Source: Chitinophaga sp. YR573
GTDB taxonomy: Bacteria > Bacteroidota > Bacteroidia > Chitinophagales > Chitinophagaceae
Direction of reading: 5' to 3'
Length of the DNA stretch: 64,000 nt
Assembly (NCBI RefSeq): GCF_900110995.1
Contig: NZ_FOJF01000002.1
Coordinates: 1,638,104 to 1,702,103 of the forward strand
Positions 1-9,718 of this stretch are shown here, one piece after another (within the stretch, counting starts at the first letter, position 1; the number at the start of each line of letters is the position of its first letter). Below the pieces are notes generated by a model. That model did no database searches and had not been told where the DNA came from. It saw only the letters and a program-made list of their open reading frames with translations. A program made the translations under genes and the position numbers.

Positions 1-429
1 AAACAGTGCGTACAGGTACCAGAACTGATCAATCATCCTTGGATATAATATCACATATCCGTAATCTATCCAGCTGCGGTTGGCATTTACATATTTCCCC
101 AACAGCAATTGCAGTGTGATCTGTATAACAGACCATAGCAGGTATGGGTATAAAAGGATACTCACCTTATTGATGATTAAACTTTTCACTCCCCTTTTAG
201 CCAGGCTTTTTGCGATGAATACACCAGACAGAATGAAGAACAGCGGCATCCTGAAACTGTAAAAGATAATGTTCGCATGCTCCAGCCAGCTATACTGAGC
301 CGCTTCTACACCAGAGCGGGATATACCTTCAAAGATATGACGGTATAGTACCAGTATAATGGCAATGCCCCTTGCATAGTCTATCCATGCAAGGCGATTA
401 CCTTTAAGATTTGGAAGCGCGGCGCTCAT
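1..429 (-). CDS. Acyltransferase 3 family membrane protein (partial, runs off left edge)
   Basis: Reading the minus strand from the ATG at 429 gives an open frame to the window edge (143 codons). The N-terminus contains WIDYARGIAIILVLYRHIF followed by hydrophobic segments and FRMPLFFILSGVFIAKS, the pattern of acyltransferase-3 (OafA/NodX-like) integral membrane enzymes that O-acylate surface sugars. The His of YRH in the first membrane segment matches the family's conserved catalytic-region histidine. The start codon overlaps the stop of the upstream Wzc-like gene (TAATG), so the two are probably translationally coupled. By context it decorates the exopolysaccharide. The C-terminal half lies outside the window, so length and integrity cannot be judged. 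Confidence 0.85.
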   Translation of the reverse strand, partial: MSAALPNLKGNRLAWIDYARGIAIILVLYRHIFEGISRSGVEAAQYSWLEHANIIFYSFRMPLFFILSGVFIAKSLAKRGVKSLIINKVSILLYPYLLWSVIQITLQLLLGKYVNANRSWIDYGYVILYPRMIDQFWYLYALF

Positions 430-2621
430 TATATATCGATGTTTTCTGGTTCAACAAAATTGAGGATAGCGCCACCTAATTTCTCATTGAGGTTTTGCAG
501 GAAGATAATAGTTTCCTTATCTGTTTGTTTCACACTGGACCTGGCAGAAATAACAGCGATAATAATTTCTGCATATTTCATCAGTTCCTTACTATCTGAA
601 CGATCATTCAACGCAGCACCTTCCATCAGGATATAATCATACTGATGAGTGAGTGTTTTCAGGTATTCCAGCATGTTGCCCGGCTTCAGTATTTCTGAAG
701 GGGTGTATTCTCCGCCTTCGCATCCAATTACAAACACACCAGGCAATGGTGATTCAGTTACCAGTTGTTTGATTGAGTCTGCATGGAAATCTTCTACAGA
801 AGAACTGAATGATTCCAGTACGGGTTGTGCACCGAAATCGCGGGTCAGTGAATTATTTGGAAACTGCGTATCGATAATGAGTACGCTCTTTTTACTGAGG
901 CTTAAACTGTAAGCCAGGGCTTTGATGATAGTAGATTTCCCTTCGCGTGGTTTGGCGCTGGTGAAAAGGAAAATCTTCTTGCCACTGTCTTCCATTTCAA
1001 AGCGCAGTTTTCTGAGCAGTTCACGGAATATCGCAGTATTATGTTTTTTCAGATGTGGATCGGTGAAGATCTGTTCCAGCGGAATATGTTTAAAGTGGAT
1101 GCGATTCACTACACCAAGGAGTTTCAGTTCCAGTACTTTCATGAACTGAGTAGGTGTTTTGATAGAAAGGTCCACATACTCCAGGAAGATGATGGCGATA
1201 CAACAGAAAACCAGCATGGACATACCTGCCAATGCGATGATGATGAGTCGTTTTGATGGCTCCGGTTCTACGGCAGGCTGACCAAACAGGATCTGATGGA
1301 AGTTATCCATTGGTGCGACCTTGTTATTTACAGCGGCATCGTAACGGGATTTGATGCTTTCATATTCCTGTTGTGCCAGTTCCACTTCTTTCTGTAAGGC
1401 GAGGTTGTTGGCGCCACGGGAAGCGGCAGCACCCATGCTGCTGTTCAGCTGGCGGATCTTCTGTTCGTAGGCCTCTATATTCTGTGCGCTGCTTTTTACC
1501 TGTAGTTCCAGGTCGCTTTTCTTCTGCTGTAAATCAGCCAGTGTGTTACCACCTGTAGCCGTAGTGGGCGCAGCAGAAGCCATTGCAGTGAGCTTTGTTT
1601 TATAATCGTTTTTCAGTGTCTGGTACTTAGCGTACAGCGTTGCATCATTACCGCCCTTGTTTACATAATCGGAATAGGCTTCATTCATCTGCGTACGCAG
1701 GGTAGTCAGTTCCGTATTCATCGCAGAGGTAGAGGAAGAGGTCTGACTGTTACTCTTACTCATTTCCGACAATCTCGTATTGATCTGCTGTAAAGTAAGC
1801 AGTGCACTATTGTTTAAGCTCTTTTCATCTGCCAGCCTGTTCTCAAAGTTACTGATCTGTTCCAGTTTGCTGGAGCTTTCTACGGATACATCGAGGGTAC
1901 CCATTACTTTAATATTGGCAATCTTGGCATCCAGTTCATCTCTTTTCTGATCTACTAGTTTCTTCAGCGTTTCAATGTTCTGAACGGTTAGCTGGTTTCT
2001 GCTGGACTCATAGTTACGCAGGTATTCTGTACATACCTGGTTTACGATATAGGCAGACAGTTCCGGATTGATAGAACGGTATTGAATATCGATAAAGTCC
2101 GTACGCTGCACACGGCCTGCATATAATACATAACGCAGTGTTTCCAGATCATACCTGTAGATCTTCAGCAATTCCTGGATCTTTCTTTCTTCCGGGTCGT
2201 AAGAGCTAAGCAGTTGTTCTTCGTTGTACTTTTTATTGAGAATGGTAATGGCCTTTGCTCTGTCGAGCTGACGGTAGATGTTATTCTTTTTGTCTTCCAC
2301 GCTTAGTACACGAAACGCTTTATCCGGATTTTCCAGATCGTGCAGCATCAGGTTATAAGAGGTCATCCCTAAAACACGGGGTGATTTCAGTGCTTCGATC
2401 ACGTTATTGAATTTCACATCTATCTCATAGATATTGAAACTTTCTTCTTTTAGTTTCACCTGATCACTCATGGTAAAACCGGTAGCAATTTGTGCAACAG
2501 ATTTGTATAATTTCTCTTGTTCAAGGGTTAACAAAAATGCCGCCAGTACAGCCATTAGTGTACTAATAATAATAAACCATTTTCTTCGCATTAATGATTT
2601 AAACAAATAAATCAAGTCCAT
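429..2621 (-). CDS. Wzc-like polysaccharide chain-length protein with degenerate tyrosine-kinase domain
   Basis: A 730-residue inner-membrane protein of the Wzz/Wzc (polysaccharide co-polymerase, BY-kinase) type. Membrane segments lie at about residues 12-33 and 458-482; between them is a long periplasmic part rich in predicted coiled coil (about 200-430), ending in a proline-containing stretch before the second segment, as in Wzz proteins. The cytoplasmic ATPase-like domain (about 530-730) keeps a Walker A (SAKPREGKST, 555-564) and a Walker A' (VLIIDTQFP, about 580), but the Walker B position reads YDYILMEG without the usual aspartate, and the C-terminal tail has no tyrosine cluster. It may bind nucleotide without autophosphorylating; this is inference. 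It ends overlapping the acyltransferase start at 429. Role: control of chain length or export of the polysaccharide made by the flanking glycosyltransferases. Confidence 0.85.
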   Translation of the reverse strand: MDLIYLFKSLMRRKWFIIISTLMAVLAAFLLTLEQEKLYKSVAQIATGFTMSDQVKLKEESFNIYEIDVKFNNVIEALKSPRVLGMTSYNLMLHDLENPDKAFRVLSVEDKKNNIYRQLDRAKAITILNKKYNEEQLLSSYDPEERKIQELLKIYRYDLETLRYVLYAGRVQRTDFIDIQYRSINPELSAYIVNQVCTEYLRNYESSRNQLTVQNIETLKKLVDQKRDELDAKIANIKVMGTLDVSVESSSKLEQISNFENRLADEKSLNNSALLTLQQINTRLSEMSKSNSQTSSSTSAMNTELTTLRTQMNEAYSDYVNKGGNDATLYAKYQTLKNDYKTKLTAMASAAPTTATGGNTLADLQQKKSDLELQVKSSAQNIEAYEQKIRQLNSSMGAAASRGANNLALQKEVELAQQEYESIKSRYDAAVNNKVAPMDNFHQILFGQPAVEPEPSKRLIIIALAGMSMLVFCCIAIIFLEYVDLSIKTPTQFMKVLELKLLGVVNRIHFKHIPLEQIFTDPHLKKHNTAIFRELLRKLRFEMEDSGKKIFLFTSAKPREGKSTIIKALAYSLSLSKKSVLIIDTQFPNNSLTRDFGAQPVLESFSSSVEDFHADSIKQLVTESPLPGVFVIGCEGGEYTPSEILKPGNMLEYLKTLTHQYDYILMEGAALNDRSDSKELMKYAEIIIAVISARSSVKQTDKETIIFLQNLNEKLGGAILNFVEPENIDI

Positions 2622-2668
2622 ATTGACGGTTACTTTAAAGTGTAAAATAATCTAATCTGAAAAACCCG

Positions 2669-2690
2669 AAAAAATCCGGTTTGCACCGGA
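2669..2690 (-). terminator. Rho-independent terminator after the large esterase-like gene
   Basis: On the minus strand a short GC hairpin (TCCGGT, loop GCAA, ACCGGA) is followed directly by a run of six T and then a further T-rich tract. It sits about 40 nt after the stop of the 2.2 kaa gene and before the Wzc-like gene, so the latter probably has its own promoter in 2622-2668. Confidence 0.65.
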
Positions 2691-2730
2691 CCTTTTCGGT
2701 AAAATTTAAAAATTAATCAATTAAGAATGG

Positions 2731-5700
2731 TTACCAGTTTTTTATCAGTTTAACAGTTTTCAACAAATTATCTCCTTCCATTACTTTCAGCAGACAAGGT
2801 CCACTTGGGATTTGTGAAGTTCCAAGATCCAGTGTTATTCTCTGAGATCCTGATACACCAGGTACTACCTTCGTGTAGATAAGTCTGCCGTTCATATCCA
2901 GGATGGAAACGGTTAAGTTTCCGCTGGTTTTACCGCTGTTGTTAAGATCCAGTGTTACCTGGCTGTCGAACGGATTCGGGAATACTCTGGTAATGGTTAC
3001 ATTACTTACTGCATTCTTTAACAGGCCATTTGTCAGTAACGGATTTGCATTTTTAGCCATCAGCAGCGACTGATCAAGCTGGCTGGCTTCCGGTGTGTAA
3101 GCCTGTATTACCAGGGCACCGATATAGCCGTAGATAGACGCTCCGCCAGCCATTACTGTAATCAGCACCTCACCATTTGCATCAGGAACTACCTCATTGA
3201 TCTGCGCGGTATTCATTGTATTATAACCGGCATTCAATGATACTGTAGTTGTATTAATGGTATAGTTGCTGGTCCTGTCACCGCTTCCGTCCCTGCTGGC
3301 AAAGAATACGAAGTTGTATCGTTTTGCCAGGTTCAGACCTTTGATGCGTAAGCGACCCTGTTCATTAATATCTACCCAGTAAGTGCTGCGCAGAACGTTA
3401 TCAGGATAAATACCGGAGTTATTGCCGGTGTTCATACCGAAAGGATTATCGCCGGTGAAAGCTTTGTCGATCACCATCGTCATACCTGTATTGTTCCAGT
3501 TGTCATCTTTCAGATCCGGGAATTCAAGTCCCTGAGCAGGTATGGAGTTTGTGTTATTCCATGGAATAGCTGCAGGATCGAAAACGTTACAGTTGATGTA
3601 CACTGCACTGATGAAGGTAGCAGCAGTAGCTACATTGGTGAAGTCCGATTTAGCAGTGTCTTTCAGTGCACGTACTTTGTAGTAGTAACGTGAATCTGTA
3701 CCAAGACCCGCATCAGCAAATGTGTTCACGTTATTGGCAACAGTTGCCCGCAGCGTGAAGTTGCTGTTATCAGTAGAACGCCATACTTCAAAGCCTGTTT
3801 CGTTGTTTGAGTTGTCCATCCATTTCAGCTGAATGCTGGTCTTGGATGAAGCCACAGCAGTAGCATTACTTGGACTAAGTGGCGTACCATTATCTGTGTA
3901 ATACTGGATAACAACGGCATTGATATATCCGTAAGCAGCACCAACAGATTGTTTAACGGTGAAGTTGATTGCACCGGTGCTATCTGCAGCAATACCATTT
4001 ATCTGTACGGTATTGGTGTTGTTATTAGCAGCATTCAGTGTTACAGTGTTGCTGCCAACGGTAAAGTCTGTATTCTTGTTATCATTACCTGTACGGCTGT
4101 TAAAGAATACCAGGTTATACCGGTAGGTAGTTGGTAATCCCGTGATGCTTATTCTTCTGGCAGTAGCTTCACTGGTATAGTAGTTTCCTGCAATTGCGTT
4201 ATCAGGATATACACCACTGTTATTGCCGGTAGTTGCACCAGCTGTGTTGGTACCGGTGAAGGCATCCAGCAACTGGATCTTGAATGGTGTAGCTACACCG
4301 ATTTCATTCTGCAGATTAGAGATGGCAGCACCCACACCCGGATAAGAGTTAAAGTTATTCCATGGTGCATCAGCAGGCAATGTCTGGTTAAAGTGTACAT
4401 ACACAGAGGTCAGGTTCTTATCCCTTACATACAGGCTGAACGTTCTGGTAGTACTACCACCATTGTTATCATTAACAGTAACATTGATGTTGCTGTATCT
4501 GCCTATGTTACCTGCTGCGGGGATGATTTTGATAGTACCTGTACCATCTCCGTTATCTGTCAGTTTAGCAAATGAAGGCAGATTGGTTGTTTTTAAGGTA
4601 AGGATATCACCAGCATCATCAGTAGCACGCAGATTGATAGTTACTGTATCGTTATTCTTCATTGTTACTCCTGCAATACTATCCAGTTTAGGATTGTTAT
4701 TACCGGTAGTAATCGTTACAGTATCAGAGTAAGCGGAAGCTCCATGAGAGTTGATTCCCCTGATAGCGTAGAAGTATTGTTTGTTTGCCTTTGCAGAAGT
4801 ATCTGTATAAGCAACAGCATTTGCCGGAGCTACAGGAGTCAGCAAAGCATAAGCGCCAGCCCTGACGTCTGCACGGTATATTTCGTAACCTGTTTCGTTA
4901 AATGCTACGTCTTTCCAGCTAAGAGCTACACCAGAAGCAGCGCTTTGTACTGCCAGGTTGGTTGGACGGGCAGGAGGGTTGCCATCATCATAACCCACTT
5001 TCACTACCATCGCATTGATGTAAGAATATACAGAGCCTGTACCATTCTGCAGATCGATGCTGATTTCGTTATTAGCGTCTGGTGAAACATTATTAATAGC
5101 GACTGTATTTGTTTTGTTAGATGCTGCCTGTAATGATACAGTAGTAGTACCAATTGTATAGTTGGTCATACGGTTATCTGTAACATCTCCACGGGAACCG
5201 AAGAAGGTGAAGCTGTACTTGCTGGTGCTGTTCAGACCATACAGTTTGAATGTCTGTTTGGTAGTGTTGCTCCAGTAAGCAGTTTTCATCACGTTGTCCG
5301 GATATACACCAGTGTTATTACCAGTAGAAGCACCATAGTAGTTGGAACCGTTACCGATAGCAGACCAGTTGCTCACGATCTTGATACCTACAGTGGTAGC
5401 CACACCGCTCTGATCCAGCAGGTTCGGGAACAGATCGTTCAGAACAGGCTGTTTGTTGGTGCTGTTCCATGGAGAGCCGGGAGGATATGAACCATCGGAG
5501 AAGTTCACATAAATAGTACGGCTTGGATCCACATCCACCACGGTGATGGTGAAGTTTTTGGTATCGATACCACCACGGCCGTCATCAGCCTGTAATGTTA
5601 CATTGTAAACACCAGCATCGGTATAACCAGGAGCCAGGTTTACTATACCTGTGTTACCTGAAGGAACAAAGGTGGCAAAGGCAGGCAGACCGGTTGTTGT

Positions 5701-8700
5701 CCAGGTCACTGTTTCTGTGTTCGCGTCTGTAGCAGTAAGGCTTACAGAAGAGGTAGTGTTCTCGTTCAGTGATACATTGGCAACATTGGCGATTACAGGA
5801 GAATAGTTATCATTTACTGATAAAGTGAAAGATGTAGTGGCAACACCGCTGTGCTGATCGGTTGCTGTTACAGTGATATTCGGATAGGTACCCTGGTCGG
5901 AAACGGCCGGGTTGAATGTCAGTGTAGCAGCACCTGCACCAGTATTTGCGAATGTAGCAAAGGCTGGCAGATTAGTAGCAGCCAATGTGAGTGTTTCTCC
6001 GTCAACATCGGTAGCGGTCAGGTTCAGAGACAGTGATGTACCATATCTTACTGAACGGCTTACCAGTTGGGTAAGAACCGGAAGGTTGTTCAGGGTAGTG
6101 GTAACATTACCAGGACCGAATATTGAAGTACCACCTGCGTTCTTCGCACGTACTTTATAGAAATAGGTAACATTTGCGAACAGGCTGGAGTCTGTGAAGC
6201 TGGCCTGTGCGGTAGCGTTCGCACCTATTGTTGCGTATAGTTTATAGTTACTGCTGTCATTTACAGATCTGAAGATCTCAAACTGTGTTTCATCTGTAGA
6301 ATTATCATTCCACACCAGCAGGATCTTTGAAGAACTGAGAGGGGTGAGTGCCACCTGTCCGGGACGGTTAGGCACTGCAGGCATTGGCAATGTGGTTGCA
6401 AGCATTTTCGGATTTCCGAAAGTACTGTCAGCCATGAGGCGTTTAGTCATACCCGGGCCTGCATAACTGGCAGATAGTGCATAGCTGCCTGTTCCCTGGA
6501 AGTATGTTATATAGATCGGGTACCTGCCTTTGGTAAGTGTTTTGGTACCGGAGCGTTCAGTTGTAGCCTGGGCGAAGTTATTATTTACTACAAGGTTGCC
6601 TGAAGCAAAGCCACCTATATACAATGCACTTCCATCATCAGAAGCTGTGTAGAAGGTGTAAGTTCCTGTTGCAGGAATATTAATGTATCCAGAGAACTTA
6701 AGCGCGTAATTGGTTTCACGGTCTCTTACATCCAGCGTTGTATTACTCACCCAGCCTGTTTTAAGAGGAGTGATGGAGTTGAAGCTAGGCAGAGAAGTCC
6801 AGTTACCTGGGTATATTCCATATTGGAATCCACCGCTTTCATTGAAGTTTAAACCGGAATCGCCATACTTATTGATCGCTTTCAGGCGATAATAGTAAGT
6901 GGTTTGCGCTACCAGGTTGCTGTCAGTATAAGCAGTTTGATTTGCAGCTACTGTTGCAATGGAAACGAATGGACCGGTAGAACTGGTAGCACGGTAAATC
7001 TCAAAACCAGTTTCGTTATTGCTGCTGTCTGCCCAGGTGAGTCCTATCTTATTATAAGATAAAGCTGTTACCAGGAGATTACCGGGAGTTTTAGGCACGG
7101 TTGGAATTGCAGGTACTATTTCTTTATAGTAGTCGGCAATGATCTGTGTTTTACTGGTGATACCATTGGCGGTATTCTTCCATGAAACAGTCAAAGCCTG
7201 TGTACCTGTACCTTCAAAGAAAGCTATCGCTATCTGGTGCATACCAGCAGTGAGGTAGGTGGTACCTTCTCTGTCCCGTGCACTATGTACACCATCATTA
7301 TCTACCAATGGGGTAGCTGCTGCATTGTACTTGGTATCAATCCACAGTCTGCTGCCAGCATCTGAATTGGTAACGAAAGTATAATTCCCGGAAACAGGGA
7401 TACGGATATATCCTTCCCATACGAAGCCGAAGTAATCGTCCTGTGTACGTACGCTAAGATCGGGTATGGCAGAATAACCTGTAGCATCCGGTGTCATTGC
7501 ATTAAAGTCCGGTAATGTAGTCCATGTACCGGTATAATACCTGTAAGCCAGTCCGTTAATATATGCGCCTGAACTTACCTGGTTGCTGCGTGCTGAAGAA
7601 TTGCCCGCTGCATCCCTTGCTTTTACCACAAAGGTGTAGATGGTATCATTCTTCAGACCGTAAACGGTGAAGTCGGTAACGTCGTTATCAACAGTATATG
7701 ATTTAAGACCGTTGACATAGATATCGTATTTGTATACGCCTACATCATCCGTAGATGGTCCCCAATCCAGGGATACTGCAGTAGCCTGAGTACCGGTTAC
7801 CACAAGGTTGGTCGGTGCTGTTGGTGCTGATGCATCTACCTGTGTTTGTGTATTTGCTTCATTACTTAAAGCAGCCGCGCCGGTGCCATTCACCGCACGT
7901 ACAACGTAGAAATATTTTGTATTGGCGTTTAGTCCGGCATCTGTATATGTTACCGCATTGGCAGCAGTAATATTCACCAGTGTGTAAGGTCCGCCAGCCG
8001 TTAACGAACGGTAGATCTCATAACCGGTTTCATTATACGTAGTATTTGGATTGTCTGTCCAGTCGAGCGTAACCGCCACTTTGGAAATAGCACTTGCAGT
8101 GAGTCCTACAGCCGGTGAAGGCGCGTTGGTACCATTGGCAGGTATTACTGTAAAAGGAGCAGAGAACGCGCTGGAACAGCCGTATTGTTCAGTTACTTTC
8201 GCCTGGTATTGACCGGGAGTGCTGGCATCCAGTGTTTGTCCGGTACCCAGCGTAGTGGTATCACCTACTTTCTGCCAGAGGTAAGAAGTATATCCTGATG
8301 GCAGTGTCAGCGTAACAAATGTTTTACCATCAGTAGCCGGGATTACGTTACTCATTAAACCGGAAACAGTGATAGGAGGTGTTTGAGTAGCCGCCTTTAT
8401 TTTTACTACTACCGGGGTAGGAGACCATGGAGACCATGTTGTGCCTCTTTTAATTCTTGCATCGTAAGTACCGAAGTCGGTTACCACTAATTCATTTGAA
8501 TTGGCACCGGGAATGGTTACACCATCCTTGCGCCATTCGTATCCGTCGAAACCTGCTGTGAGGCCCAGTGTGGTATTCACTGTTTCGCCGGGGCAGAATT
8601 CATAATGACCATTCTGCGGCCATGGATTTGCTTTATGCTGTCTGGTAAGGTATGGGTAGAAATCTGCTTCAGCCCATGCATTATCCCAGATACCGTGGCC

Positions 8701-9474
8701 TCCGTTAGGATATATTGTTTCCTTTACGTTAGCACCTGCTGCCAGTGCAGCAGCCATAACGGCTGCTGTGGTGTTCGGGTGAGGATTGTTATCTAATCCG
8801 CCCTGGAAGATCCACATCGGGATGTATTTAAATACGTCCACCTGGTCTTTGTATGCGATAGAACATCCACTGATAGGAAGATAACCTGCAACAGTTTTGG
8901 GATATGTAAACATGAATTCCCAGGTAGCTGTTCCACCACCGGAAAGACCATTCACGAAGATCCTGTTCTCATCCAGTTTATTACTCTGGATAAGAGTATC
9001 GAGTATCTGCTTAACAAACGCATAATGCGGTGCTCCGAAGAAGCCCGTAGTACTTTGTGGTACAAGAATAAATCCATCAAATTTACCATTGTCAACAGCA
9101 GCACAGAAGCTGCTGCCACCATGATAAAGAGAATACTCATTATCATAAATACCGCCGCTTTCACCGCGGCCATGGAAAAAGATAAGGATGGGATAAGTCT
9201 TACCGTCATTAACACCCTGCTGATATGTTTTGGGAAATTTCAGCCTGAACGGCATGCCGTTGATGTAATAACATTTGTAAGAGTCTTTATTCGTGAAATT
9301 CACGGCAGTACGCAGTGTGCGAACCCACTTACTAATAGTACCCCATGCCGGGGTTTCTGGGGGATTATTGGGATTGTATGTTACAACAGCGTCGCCTGAG
9401 TTAAAAACCTGGGCGACTGAGGGGCTGCCGAATCCCATGATTAATAATAGACAAAAAGTGTAAAATTTACTCAT
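2731..9474 (-). CDS. T9SS-exported multidomain protein: esterase-like head, FnIII, PA14, cadherin-like and repeated modules
   Basis: About 2247 residues from the preferred start MSKFYTF at 9474, which is followed by a signal peptide ending SVAQ; an in-frame ATG at 9486 only adds four residues. The head (about 60-290) looks like a secreted alpha/beta-hydrolase of the PHB-depolymerase/feruloyl-esterase type: FFHGRGESGG, nucleophile motif GLSGGG, a later Asp in QGGLDNNP and His in NGGHGIWD. After two Ig-like segments come several fibronectin III units (recurring NETGYEIYRS), two PA14-like units (YRYYTGTW..., QYGIYPGNW...), two cadherin-like units, and three copies of an approximately 170-residue module with TGNN(S/T)GVYPDN. 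The last 85 residues (VFPNPFDS ... SILDMNGRLIY ... LIKNW) are a T9SS type-A sorting domain. Likely exported and surface-anchored or released, acting on or binding polysaccharide. The substrate is unknown. Confidence 0.85.
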   Translation of the reverse strand: MSKFYTFCLLLIMGFGSPSVAQVFNSGDAVVTYNPNNPPETPAWGTISKWVRTLRTAVNFTNKDSYKCYYINGMPFRLKFPKTYQQGVNDGKTYPILIFFHGRGESGGIYDNEYSLYHGGSSFCAAVDNGKFDGFILVPQSTTGFFGAPHYAFVKQILDTLIQSNKLDENRIFVNGLSGGGTATWEFMFTYPKTVAGYLPISGCSIAYKDQVDVFKYIPMWIFQGGLDNNPHPNTTAAVMAAALAAGANVKETIYPNGGHGIWDNAWAEADFYPYLTRQHKANPWPQNGHYEFCPGETVNTTLGLTAGFDGYEWRKDGVTIPGANSNELVVTDFGTYDARIKRGTTWSPWSPTPVVVKIKAATQTPPITVSGLMSNVIPATDGKTFVTLTLPSGYTSYLWQKVGDTTTLGTGQTLDASTPGQYQAKVTEQYGCSSAFSAPFTVIPANGTNAPSPAVGLTASAISKVAVTLDWTDNPNTTYNETGYEIYRSLTAGGPYTLVNITAANAVTYTDAGLNANTKYFYVVRAVNGTGAAALSNEANTQTQVDASAPTAPTNLVVTGTQATAVSLDWGPSTDDVGVYKYDIYVNGLKSYTVDNDVTDFTVYGLKNDTIYTFVVKARDAAGNSSARSNQVSSGAYINGLAYRYYTGTWTTLPDFNAMTPDATGYSAIPDLSVRTQDDYFGFVWEGYIRIPVSGNYTFVTNSDAGSRLWIDTKYNAAATPLVDNDGVHSARDREGTTYLTAGMHQIAIAFFEGTGTQALTVSWKNTANGITSKTQIIADYYKEIVPAIPTVPKTPGNLLVTALSYNKIGLTWADSSNNETGFEIYRATSSTGPFVSIATVAANQTAYTDSNLVAQTTYYYRLKAINKYGDSGLNFNESGGFQYGIYPGNWTSLPSFNSITPLKTGWVSNTTLDVRDRETNYALKFSGYINIPATGTYTFYTASDDGSALYIGGFASGNLVVNNNFAQATTERSGTKTLTKGRYPIYITYFQGTGSYALSASYAGPGMTKRLMADSTFGNPKMLATTLPMPAVPNRPGQVALTPLSSSKILLVWNDNSTDETQFEIFRSVNDSSNYKLYATIGANATAQASFTDSSLFANVTYFYKVRAKNAGGTSIFGPGNVTTTLNNLPVLTQLVSRSVRYGTSLSLNLTATDVDGETLTLAATNLPAFATFANTGAGAATLTFNPAVSDQGTYPNITVTATDQHSGVATTSFTLSVNDNYSPVIANVANVSLNENTTSSVSLTATDANTETVTWTTTGLPAFATFVPSGNTGIVNLAPGYTDAGVYNVTLQADDGRGGIDTKNFTITVVDVDPSRTIYVNFSDGSYPPGSPWNSTNKQPVLNDLFPNLLDQSGVATTVGIKIVSNWSAIGNGSNYYGASTGNNTGVYPDNVMKTAYWSNTTKQTFKLYGLNSTSKYSFTFFGSRGDVTDNRMTNYTIGTTTVSLQAASNKTNTVAINNVSPDANNEISIDLQNGTGSVYSYINAMVVKVGYDDGNPPARPTNLAVQSAASGVALSWKDVAFNETGYEIYRADVRAGAYALLTPVAPANAVAYTDTSAKANKQYFYAIRGINSHGASAYSDTVTITTGNNNPKLDSIAGVTMKNNDTVTINLRATDDAGDILTLKTTNLPSFAKLTDNGDGTGTIKIIPAAGNIGRYSNINVTVNDNNGGSTTRTFSLYVRDKNLTSVYVHFNQTLPADAPWNNFNSYPGVGAAISNLQNEIGVATPFKIQLLDAFTGTNTAGATTGNNSGVYPDNAIAGNYYTSEATARRISITGLPTTYRYNLVFFNSRTGNDNKNTDFTVGSNTVTLNAANNNTNTVQINGIAADSTGAINFTVKQSVGAAYGYINAVVIQYYTDNGTPLSPSNATAVASSKTSIQLKWMDNSNNETGFEVWRSTDNSNFTLRATVANNVNTFADAGLGTDSRYYYKVRALKDTAKSDFTNVATAATFISAVYINCNVFDPAAIPWNNTNSIPAQGLEFPDLKDDNWNNTGMTMVIDKAFTGDNPFGMNTGNNSGIYPDNVLRSTYWVDINEQGRLRIKGLNLAKRYNFVFFASRDGSGDRTSNYTINTTTVSLNAGYNTMNTAQINEVVPDANGEVLITVMAGGASIYGYIGALVIQAYTPEASQLDQSLLMAKNANPLLTNGLLKNAVSNVTITRVFPNPFDSQVTLDLNNSGKTSGNLTVSILDMNGRLIYTKVVPGVSGSQRITLDLGTSQIPSGPCLLKVMEGDNLLKTVKLIKNW
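3090..5520 (-). repeat. Three copies of an unassigned ~170-residue module inside the esterase-like protein
   Basis: Copies lie at roughly 4990-5520, 3890-4415 and 3090-3606, separated by fibronectin III units. Each begins with a beta strand ending near PWN, carries TGNN(S/T)GVYPDN(V/A) in the middle, then a FF(G/N/A)SR strand, an N-T-V-x-(I/L)-N stretch and ends near (G/S)YI(N/G)A(L/V/M)V(I/V). They are clearly homologous to each other but diverged. I do not recognise a named family for them. Confidence 0.8.
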
Positions 9475-9486
9475 ATAGATAAGCAT

Positions 9487-9718
9487 TACAGTTATAGACT
9501 GATGAATAACTTACCCAGTATGTCTGGCGCTCTACGGCACAATAAAAAACGACTTTGCCAACTCAATACTGAGCGGCTTCTCTAAGGAATTCGGTTAAAA
9601 AAATCAGGTGTGGTTTTAAAAGAGGATGTGGTAGTGAGGTTAAAATTCGCTGCTAAGGTATTGAAAAAATTAAATTAAGCAAATGTTTTTTAATACATTA
9701 ACAAATCGTTTGTAATTA
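9487..9718. other. Intergenic region between acyltransferase and esterase-like gene
   Basis: 232 bp, A+T-rich in the acyltransferase-proximal half. It should hold the promoter of the esterase-like gene if that gene is not read through from the acyltransferase. I could not find a convincing TAnnTTTG motif on the minus strand. A short palindrome (ACAAATCGTTTGT, about 9702-9714) sits just after the acyltransferase stop. Confidence 0.4.
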
